Assembly (NCBI GenBank): GCA_964501185.1
Contig: CAZCRT010000013.1
Coordinates: 7,428-19,667, forward strand
Length of the DNA: 12,240 nt
Reading direction: 5' to 3'
Source of the DNA: BS150m-G50 sp964501185 [NCBI: uncultured Bacteroidia bacterium]
GTDB taxonomy: Bacteria; CAIWAD01; BS150m-G50
The translations under genes were made by a program, and so were the position numbers. This document shows positions 1-5,207 of the stretch, one piece after another. Numbering within the stretch: position 1 is the first letter of the stretch; every line of letters starts with the position of its first letter. The notes beneath the pieces were generated by a model. The model was not told where the DNA came from, searched no databases, and saw only the letters and a program-made list of their open reading frames with translations.

Positions 1-40
1 AAAGCTGTAATATTTGATCTGGACAACACCCTCGTCGATT
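1..40 (+). repeat. 40-bp exact direct repeat of the HAD gene start (copy 1)
   Basis: These 40 bases are identical to 288-327, inside the HAD gene. The repeat runs to the window edge, so its true left end is unknown. A further 10-bp match (117-126 to 329-338) follows the first hairpin element, extending the correspondence across an apparent insertion. It could be a real partial gene duplication or an assembly graph artefact at a contig end. Confidence 0.9.
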
Positions 41-41
41 G

Positions 42-117
42 CTTTGCACTGACCTGCGGTCTGTGCAAAGGCGATGATACGATATCCTTACATTCGTTAG
101 ATCGTAGCATCGATACC
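42..117 (+). repeat. 76-bp hairpin-forming element, copy A
   Basis: The element begins with an almost perfect hairpin. CTTTGCAC (42-49) pairs with GTGCAAAG (63-70), there is one T-T mismatch, and GACC (51-54) pairs with GGTC (58-61) around a TGC loop. A second, longer stem follows: 72-83 pairs with 101-112 with 11 of 12 positions complementary (A77/G107 is the mismatch). Copy B at 128-203 has the same length and matches at 60 of 76 positions with no gaps. The element sits where the duplicated HAD sequence is interrupted. I do not recognise the family. A palindromic mobile repeat of the REP or RPE kind, or a structured RNA, are both possible. Confidence 0.75.
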
Positions 118-127
118 ATGGCAATGT

Positions 128-203
128 CTTTGCACAGTCCTACGGACCATGCAAAGGCGATGGAAAGATATCCTTACGTTTACCAGATAGTAGCATCGAT
201 ATC
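128..203 (+). repeat. 76-bp hairpin-forming element, copy B
   Basis: This is the second copy, 86 bp downstream of copy A. CTTTGCA (128-134) pairs with TGCAAAG (150-156), then a 2x2 internal loop, then GTCC (137-140) pairs with GGAC (144-147) around a TAC loop. Copy A has the pair A52-T60 where copy B has T138-A146, a compensatory change that keeps the stem. The second stem (158-162 with 194-198) is only 5 bp here and weaker than in copy A. The conserved core after the first hairpin is GGCGATG, then GATATCCTTAC, then GTAGCATCGATA with a one-base difference just before it. Confidence 0.75.
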
Positions 204-278
204 TGAAAGCCATTTCCAGGCCATATCATTTCTTGAGCTGAGGGCACAGCAAGAACTACAATACTTGAGACTGAGTAC

Positions 279-959
279 ATGATGATAAAAGCTGTAATAT
301 TTGATCTGGACAACACCCTCGTCGATTTCATGGCAATGAAGGACGCCTCCATCAAGGCTGCTGTTCACGCCATGGTTGACGCCGGATTGCAGATGTCGGA
401 ACAGGAAGCCTACGAGAAGATCTACCAGATCTACCAGGACACCTTTATAGAGAACCAGGAGGTCTTCGATCATTTTCTACAGCAGGAGCTGGGGAAGCTG
501 AATCATCGCCTGCTGGCTGCAGGTATTATCGGTTATCGCCGGGCACGGGAAGCCAGCCTTGTTCTTTACCCACATGTACGTTCCACCCTGAGCTGGCTGC
601 TCAGGCAGGGGCTGCAACTGGCAATTCTATCCGACGCACCCTCTCGCCAGGCGTGGTTGCGGCTGACCTCGCTGGGACTGGTACACTTCTTTGATACCGT
701 GATCACTTTTGAAGATACCGGCTACCGGAAACCGCATGCGGCTCCATTTCTTAAGGTCCTGGAAAAGCTGGAACTGGTGCCGGGTGAAGTGCTCATGGTT
801 GGTGACTGGATGGAAAGGGATATCGCTGGAGCAGCACTGTTGAATATTCCTACCGCCTATGCCCGTTACGGTGATACATTCGACACTCCTGAATCACATG
901 CAGATTATATACTGGAGGATATCAATGATCTGCGCACTCTTATTGAGAAACTGAAGTAA
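279..959 (+). CDS. HAD-superfamily hydrolase (phosphatase-like)
   Basis: A 226-residue cytosolic haloacid dehalogenase-type hydrolase, most likely a phosphatase for a small phosphorylated metabolite; the substrate cannot be read from sequence. All four HAD motifs are visible: motif I DLDNT with nucleophile D9 and general acid/base D11, motif II with S118 (ILSDA), motif III K151 (GYRKP), and motif IV GDWMERD at 175-181 with metal ligands D176 and D181. The stretch from about 20 to 95 is a helical cap, as in type C1 members. ATG codons lie at 279 and 282. The first overlaps the upstream stop as ATGA, and no strong Shine-Dalgarno is visible, which suggests coupling. The next gene starts 2 bp after the stop. 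Nucleotides 288-327 recur exactly at 1-40. Confidence 0.9.
   Translation: MMIKAVIFDLDNTLVDFMAMKDASIKAAVHAMVDAGLQMSEQEAYEKIYQIYQDTFIENQEVFDHFLQQELGKLNHRLLAAGIIGYRRAREASLVLYPHVRSTLSWLLRQGLQLAILSDAPSRQAWLRLTSLGLVHFFDTVITFEDTGYRKPHAAPFLKVLEKLELVPGEVLMVGDWMERDIAGAALLNIPTAYARYGDTFDTPESHADYILEDINDLRTLIEKLK
288..327 (+). repeat. 40-bp exact direct repeat (copy 2, inside the HAD gene)
   Basis: This is the intact partner of bases 1-40, covering codons 4-16 of the HAD gene plus one base. It includes catalytic motif I. Confidence 0.9.
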
Positions 960-961
960 AT

Positions 962-1315
962 ATGACTCCAGCGAATCGCACCTTCACCACAGAGCTTCTC
1001 GTCACACAGGCCTGTATTGACAATGTGGCCACTCCCGACAGTGATTTCACACTGGAGGAGCGGGCTTACTTCGCCTGCAGGTATGATCCGAGTGGTTCCA
1101 GAGCTGCCCGCAGCCTGGCTAAACAGCTGCTCCGGGATTGGTTGCAAACAAACTTTGGCAGCGCACCGGCAGCTTCTGATATGACGATTATTTCTGACGG
1201 GAAACCACCCGGATTAATCTGCGATCGAATGCCACACCAGATAGCAGTCAACATCAGCCTGGCACACAGCGCTACTCATGCCGCCTGTGCCCTGCTGCTT
1301 GAGGAGAAGAGATGA
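962..1315 (+). CDS. Divergent AcpS-type 4'-phosphopantetheinyl transferase
   Basis: A 117-residue protein in the size range of holo-ACP synthase, which moves phosphopantetheine from CoA to a serine of acyl carrier protein. Visible family features are FTxEE (29-33), a basic RAARSLAKQ helix start (47-55), DGKPPG (79-84) and the C-terminal VNISLAHSATHAACALL strand and helix (96-112). Position before nnr supports the call, since acpS and nnr are often adjacent. It departs from the family at the metal site. The usual KEA glutamate, a magnesium ligand, is Q55, and the N-terminal G-x-D motif is not recognisable; my best manual alignment puts E11 at that aspartate. It may be a highly diverged enzyme or an inactive relative. 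The stop overlaps the nnr start as ATGA. Confidence 0.65.
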   Translation: MTPANRTFTTELLVTQACIDNVATPDSDFTLEERAYFACRYDPSGSRAARSLAKQLLRDWLQTNFGSAPAASDMTIISDGKPPGLICDRMPHQIAVNISLAHSATHAACALLLEEKR

Positions 1316-2895
1316 AAACAGTCCTTAATGTAGAACAGATGCAACAGCTGGACAAAGAAGCGGTCTCCCGGCTGGAAATACCGGATATTCTGTTGATGGA
1401 AAATGCTGGCCGCAGTACTGCTGCAGTAATCATCAACCTGCTGGAAGAGGGGGGATTGGCCCCGCTGGTAATTCTGGCCGGTAAGGGTAACAATGGCGGT
1501 GACGCGTTTGTAGTCGCCCGGCAACTGTATCATCAGGGGGTTCCGTTCGACCTGCTTGCTACGGCACCACTGTCTGCATACAGCGGAAGTGCTGTAGTAA
1601 ACCTGAAGATCCTGCACAATCTCGGCCTCGAAGTAACGGTGCTTTCAGATGAAGATGCTGTCCCGGACCTGCGGGAGTGGGATATAATAGTTGATGGGCT
1701 GCTCGGGACAGGTATCAGAGGAGCCGCCCGTGGCCTGGAAGCCAATCTGATCACTGCTATCAACGAAAGTGGAGCAACGGTAATCGCTATCGATATACCT
1801 TCCGGGGTGAATGGTAACAGCGGGCTCTGCGAAGGGGCTGCTGTTTTCGCCGATATGACCGTTACCATGTGTGCTCCCAAGCGGGGATTGCTTTTACCCC
1901 CGGGACGAGATTATTGCGGTATTGTGGAAACAGCTTACATCGGCTACGATCCTGAGGATCTGGAAGCGGAAGATTTCTGGTTACAGACAGAACAGGACGA
2001 TATTGTAGATATGCTGCCTTTACGTGCACCCTCTGCACATAAAGGGACGGTGGGTAAAGTGATCGGGGTTGCCGGATCACGCGGATTGACTGGAGCAGCT
2101 ATGCTGGCATCTCGCAGTACTCTGGTCAGCGGTTGTGGAATGACGACCCTTTTCTGCCCGGATTCGCTGAATCAGGTTTTCGAGACGAGACTGGCGGAAG
2201 TAATGACCTGCCCGGTTGCTGAAACAGATGAACAGTCACTGGCTCTTTCAGCTTTGGATGATATCCTTAATTATCAGGACTGGGGTGATCTATTGATGGT
2301 CGGGCCCGGTATGGGACGCCACCAGGAAACCGTGGAGCTGGTACAACAGCTGTTAACCAGAGCGCGGCTGCCGCTGGTGATTGACGCTGATGGGCTCTGG
2401 GCGGTTGCTCAAAAACCGGAACTGCTGGTGGAATGCGAGGTTCCGGTCTGCCTGACACCACACCACGGTGAATTCCTGCGATTGATCGGGTCTGAACCTG
2501 GCATGGCACCGGATGAAGTCCCTTATGATCAGCTGATTGAAGCTGCTGTTGAATTTGCCGGCGCAATGGGTGTGACTCTGGTGTTAAAGGGAGCCCCGAC
2601 CGCTATCATCTCCCCCCTGGGAGAGGTAATTCTGAATTCCAGTGGAAATGCCGGAATGGCAACTGCGGGCAGTGGTGATGTGTTGACGGGAATAATCAGT
2701 GGACTGGCGGTTCAGGGATTGGACCTGCCGGATGCGGCAGTAGCCGGTGTCTGGGTACACGGACATGCGGGTGATCTGGCTGCGCGTGCCCTGACCGCTC
2801 TCAGTGTGACCGCACCTGATCTGATTGAGTTCCTGCCGATAGCATTCAATGACCTGCTGAATCCCGGGGAGGAGGATGAGCCTCATTCTCACTGA
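1312..2895 (+). CDS. nnr: Bifunctional NAD(P)HX epimerase / ADP-dependent NAD(P)HX dehydratase
   Basis: A 527-residue two-domain metabolite repair enzyme. It epimerises damaged hydrated NAD(P)H (NAXE activity) and dehydrates the S form back to NAD(P)H using ADP (NAXD activity). The N-terminal YjeF domain (about 1-215) shows MENAGR (29-34), GKGNNGGD (57-64), VDGLLGTG (127-134) and IDIPSGVNG (160-168). The C-terminal ribokinase-like domain (about 240-515) shows HKGTVGKV, VGPGMG (330-335), IDADG (357-361), LTPHHGEF (381-388) and the catalytic loop GSGDVLTG with D456. Full length and both catalytic regions are intact. The loop reads MATAGSGD where many relatives have MATGGSGD. It starts in the AcpS stop and overlaps the next gene by 20 bp, so it is surely co-translated with its neighbours. 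Confidence 0.95.
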   Translation: MKTVLNVEQMQQLDKEAVSRLEIPDILLMENAGRSTAAVIINLLEEGGLAPLVILAGKGNNGGDAFVVARQLYHQGVPFDLLATAPLSAYSGSAVVNLKILHNLGLEVTVLSDEDAVPDLREWDIIVDGLLGTGIRGAARGLEANLITAINESGATVIAIDIPSGVNGNSGLCEGAAVFADMTVTMCAPKRGLLLPPGRDYCGIVETAYIGYDPEDLEAEDFWLQTEQDDIVDMLPLRAPSAHKGTVGKVIGVAGSRGLTGAAMLASRSTLVSGCGMTTLFCPDSLNQVFETRLAEVMTCPVAETDEQSLALSALDDILNYQDWGDLLMVGPGMGRHQETVELVQQLLTRARLPLVIDADGLWAVAQKPELLVECEVPVCLTPHHGEFLRLIGSEPGMAPDEVPYDQLIEAAVEFAGAMGVTLVLKGAPTAIISPLGEVILNSSGNAGMATAGSGDVLTGIISGLAVQGLDLPDAAVAGVWVHGHAGDLAARALTALSVTAPDLIEFLPIAFNDLLNPGEEDEPHSH

Positions 2896-3289
2896 CAGAA
2901 ATAAAAGGCCACAACTGTGGCGCTGGCGCCTGGCAGTGATCGGTGGCGCAGTGGTTATATTTATCGGTTCCTCTATTCCGAGCAGCAGTATGCCTTCACT
3001 GAGTATACTCACCCAGGACAAGTTGATGCATCTGCTGGAATATGGTGCATTCGGCCTGGTACTCTGCAGCTGGGCACAGCGGGAATTCTCATGGCGGGGA
3101 CGTGGCTGGATTGTACTGGGAGTGGCTGGTCTTTACGGGATCACTGATGAAATACATCAGCTGCTGGTAGGTCGCAGTTGTGAATTCTTTGACTGGCTGG
3201 CTGATATGGTCGGTGTAACGCTGGCAATCCTGTTTTCTTCGCTATATTACCGCTGGCGCAAAAAAAATGTGGAACAAAAGCGAGATTGA
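2876..3289 (+). CDS. VanZ-like family membrane protein
   Basis: A 137-residue integral membrane protein of the VanZ-like family. About four hydrophobic segments lie near 18-36, 50-66, 78-92 and 108-125. The family signatures are present: DKLMHLLEYGAFG (48-60) after the first segment, and DEIHQLLVGR (91-100) followed by FFDWLADMVG (104-113). Members of this family occur in glycopeptide resistance clusters but most are housekeeping-region proteins of unknown function, so I do not assign a resistance role. The ATG at 2876 follows a strong G-rich ribosome site (GGGGAGGAGG just upstream) and overlaps the end of nnr by 20 bp. The C-terminus is short and basic (RWRKKN). Confidence 0.85.
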   Translation: MSLILTDRNKRPQLWRWRLAVIGGAVVIFIGSSIPSSSMPSLSILTQDKLMHLLEYGAFGLVLCSWAQREFSWRGRGWIVLGVAGLYGITDEIHQLLVGRSCEFFDWLADMVGVTLAILFSSLYYRWRKKNVEQKRD

Positions 3290-3436
3290 GGCATCATAGT
3301 ATGTGCACGCTGACCAGGGCGTATATCTGACGACTTTGAGCAGCACACTGCGTCTGCTCAGATACTGGTAAGGGAACTCACCTTCTTCCAATGACCACAG
3401 GTATTCCCACACAATTCATGACAAAACGGAGGAATG
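3290..3436 (+). other. Intergenic spacer before ssb with a 7-bp hairpin
   Basis: No gene is visible in this 147-bp gap, the only real break in the plus-strand block. It holds an inverted repeat TGAGCAG (3337-3343) and CTGCTCA (3354-3360) with a 10-base loop. An alternative pairing exists between ATCTGA (3325-3330) and TCAGAT (3358-3363), and the two pairings exclude each other. No T-run follows, so it is not a standard terminator. ssb probably has its own promoter here, but I cannot fix -35 and -10 boxes with confidence. Confidence 0.45.
3428..3432 (+). promoter_or_regulatory. Ribosome binding site of ssb
   Basis: GGAGG lies 1 base before the ATG at 3434 and 4 bases before the ATG at 3437. 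The spacing favours the second ATG, giving the typical SSB start MKALNKAMLIGRLG. Confidence 0.7.
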
Positions 3437-3895
3437 ATGAAAGCACTTAATAAGGCAATGCTGATCGGCAGGCTGGGCAGGGATCCGGAGATCCGCTCAA
3501 CACCGAGCGGTGTGAAGGTGGCTTCTTTTTCAATGGCTACTGATTTTAATATCAAGAACCGGGAAACCGGTGAATGGGATACCAGGACTGAATGGCATAA
3601 CATCAAAGCCTGGCGTTATCTGGCAGAGAACGCCGAACGCAACCTGCACAAGGGTTCGCTGGTCTATGTCGAAGGCCGGATCACTTACGATTCCTACAAC
3701 GACAAAGAGGGTAACAAGCGCTACAAGACCGAGATCGTCGCTAACGAACTGATCTCGCTGGAAAAGCGTGAAAGTAGCGGTGGCGCGGATGTATACAACC
3801 CTCCACCACAGCAGAACAGCGGCAGCGACAAGCAGGCCGGTGGTAGTAATCAAGGTGGTGGCGGTGATCAGGAGGATTCTGATATCCCGTTCTAG
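3437..3895 (+). CDS. ssb: Single-stranded DNA-binding protein
   Basis: A 152-residue SSB that coats single-stranded DNA during replication, repair and recombination. The OB fold occupies about residues 1-110, with LNKAMLIGRLGRDPEIR at the start, WHNIKAW in the middle and YVEGRITYDSYNDKEGNKR toward the end. A flexible Gly/Gln/Asn/Ser-rich linker (about 112-145) leads to the acidic tip EDSDIPF, the conserved peptide that recruits partner proteins. Length and architecture are typical. It is not flanked by rpsF and rpsR, as it is in many genomes. It is the last gene of the plus-strand block, and a terminator lies 66 bp after the stop. Confidence 0.97.
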   Translation: MKALNKAMLIGRLGRDPEIRSTPSGVKVASFSMATDFNIKNRETGEWDTRTEWHNIKAWRYLAENAERNLHKGSLVYVEGRITYDSYNDKEGNKRYKTEIVANELISLEKRESSGGADVYNPPPQQNSGSDKQAGGSNQGGGGDQEDSDIPF

Positions 3896-3961
3896 GACTC
3901 ACTGATTGAATTCACCCGTTCTGGAGCCCGGGAAGCTGGATTTCAGAAGTGGCGTATAATG

Positions 3962-3985
3962 AAGGCTCCTCTCAGGGAGCCTTTT
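3962..3985 (+). terminator. Intrinsic terminator of the plus-strand block
   Basis: AAGGCTCC (3962-3969) and GGAGCCTT (3976-3983) form an 8-bp stem with a 6-base loop, ending in a run of four T. It lies downstream of ssb and directly abuts the alr stop codon on the other strand. The minus-strand side lacks a T-run (TTCATTATA), so it fits ssb best but may also help to end the converging alr transcript. Confidence 0.85.
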
Positions 3986-5140
3986 CTATGGCCCATAAAC
4001 CCGTGGCATCCGGGTGTTTAAACGGGTCAGCACTTCCCAGGGCACTGTTCCCAGAGTGCGGGCAAGCTCCTCGACCGTGACAGATTCCTCTCCCTGACTG
4101 CCGATAAGCACAACCTCATCACCATTCCAGGCGGAGCCATCGGGGCCGAGATCAACCATGAACTGGTCCATACAGATTGTCCCGGTCACCGGCAACCTTT
4201 TGCCACCGATCAGAACCACGCCCTGACCGGAAAGCCCCCTGTCATAACCATCACCGTAGCCCACCGGAACTGTCACAATGCGTGTCTGACTTCCGGTCAC
4301 ATGCCTGTGCCCGTAACTGATTCCCCGCCCGGCAGCAACCACTTTGAAATAGGCAACCTGTGACTTCAGACTCAGCACCGGCTGTAGATCGACCCCTTCT
4401 GTCAACCAGTCGGCAGGGCTGCAACCGTACAACATCAAACCGGGTCGCACCAGATCAAGATGGGATTCCGGGAACCTGATCAAACCGGCGGAATTGGCAA
4501 TATGACGTAACGGTATGGCTATCCCCTGACGCTCAAGTTCTGATAGCAGATCGAGAAACGCGTGCAGCTGCTGCTGTGCAAAAGTATCATCCGGCAGGTC
4601 TGCCGTAGCGAAGTGGCTGTAGATACCATCTACCCGTATCCCGGCCAGTGACATCGCCCGTTCCACAAAGGGTAGCGCGTTCTCCCGGTGTACACCTATT
4701 CGCTCCATACCGGTATCAATCTTCAGATGTACTCCGGTGACCACTCCCATTTCCCGGGCTGCAGCAGCCACCTGCTCCGCCTTGGTTACCGAGGAGACTG
4801 TTGGAATCAGGCCATACTGGATGAACTCCCCAGCCTGGTCACTGAGCATTCCCCCCAGCACCAGGATCGGCAGCTTGATACCATTTGTCCGCAGCAGTAT
4901 CCCCTCTTCCAGAAATCCCACGGCCAGCGTGTCCACTCCTTCGCTTTCATAAAACCGCGACATCTCCAGAATACCATGTCCATATGCGTTTGCTTTCACA
5001 ACGGGCATTATCCCGGCTGATGTAAGGCGCCTTACTTCAGCCAGATTGTGCCGGGCTGCCCCCAGAGATACTTCAACTCGTGTAGGGCGCAGGGAAAGAT
5101 GCGATATCTGCGGATCGACGAAGTGTCCTCTTTCAGTCAT
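3986..5140 (-). CDS. alr: Alanine racemase (PLP-dependent)
   Basis: Interconverts L- and D-alanine with pyridoxal phosphate, supplying D-Ala for peptidoglycan. The protein is 384 residues from the start chosen here, normal for the family. The PLP lysine is in VVKANAYGHG (K49 in this numbering). Other conserved blocks are KIDTGMERIG, YSHFATAD, HIANSAG, RPGLMLYG, then ISYGHRHV with the second catalytic residue Y276, and VGYGDGYDR and GTICMDQFMVD near the end. A longer reading from 5179 is possible, but the ATG at 5138-5140 has a TGGAG ribosome site five bases upstream and gives the usual spacing to the first conserved strand. It is the last gene of the minus-strand block, 67 bp after the protease. 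Confidence 0.95.
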   Translation of the reverse strand: MTERGHFVDPQISHLSLRPTRVEVSLGAARHNLAEVRRLTSAGIMPVVKANAYGHGILEMSRFYESEGVDTLAVGFLEEGILLRTNGIKLPILVLGGMLSDQAGEFIQYGLIPTVSSVTKAEQVAAAAREMGVVTGVHLKIDTGMERIGVHRENALPFVERAMSLAGIRVDGIYSHFATADLPDDTFAQQQLHAFLDLLSELERQGIAIPLRHIANSAGLIRFPESHLDLVRPGLMLYGCSPADWLTEGVDLQPVLSLKSQVAYFKVVAAGRGISYGHRHVTGSQTRIVTVPVGYGDGYDRGLSGQGVVLIGGKRLPVTGTICMDQFMVDLGPDGSAWNGDEVVLIGSQGEESVTVEELARTLGTVPWEVLTRLNTRMPRVYGP

Positions 5141-5145
5141 GCTAT

Positions 5146-5150
5146 CTCCA
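5146..5150 (-). promoter_or_regulatory. Ribosome binding site deciding the alr start
   Basis: On the minus strand TGGAG is followed by five bases and then the ATG at 5140. The upstream ATG at 5179 has no comparable site, so the shorter alr is preferred. Confidence 0.65.
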
Positions 5151-5207
5151 TCTAACAGTATTTCCACACATCTGAGCAAAAGACATATTACTCATGGCCT
5201 CACACTA

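Larger units (their letters stand above)
1..282 (+). pseudogene. Left-edge open frame: HAD N-terminal fragment interrupted by hairpin elements
   Basis: Frame 1 is open from the first base to a TGA at 280-282, 93 codons with no internal stop. The first 13 codons read KAVIFDLDNTLVD, identical to residues 4-16 of the HAD protein that starts at 279. Then come about 26 codons from a hairpin element, then MAM, which is also what follows in the intact HAD protein (VDFMAM versus VD-element-TMAM). After that the frame passes through a second element and a tail ending LQYLRLST. Its stop overlaps the HAD start as ATGA, the usual arrangement of coupled genes. Two readings are open: a broken extra copy of the HAD start, or an assembly join in which only the last 25 codons or so belong to the true upstream gene. 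HAD motif I is present but everything after it is lost, so I infer no phosphatase activity. I do not recognise the tail. Confidence 0.35.

Noticed and set aside
42-203. Hairpin repeats as a CRISPR array or integron attC pair
   Set aside because: There are only two copies at 79 percent identity, a 10-bp gap between them, no spacers of even length, and no integrase or cas gene nearby. No attC-type core sites are visible.
2584-3021. 145-residue minus-strand frame under nnr and the VanZ-like gene
   Set aside because: It is antisense to two well-supported genes, has no recognisable domain, and has an odd composition typical of a shadow frame.
2876-3289. VanZ-like gene as a glycopeptide resistance determinant
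   Set aside because: No vanHAX genes or sensor-regulator pair are present, and the family is widespread outside resistance clusters.
3953-3960. TATAAT box just after ssb as a plus-strand promoter
   Set aside because: It lies directly before the terminator hairpin and no plus-strand gene follows, so any transcript would end at once. No convincing -35 box at the right distance.
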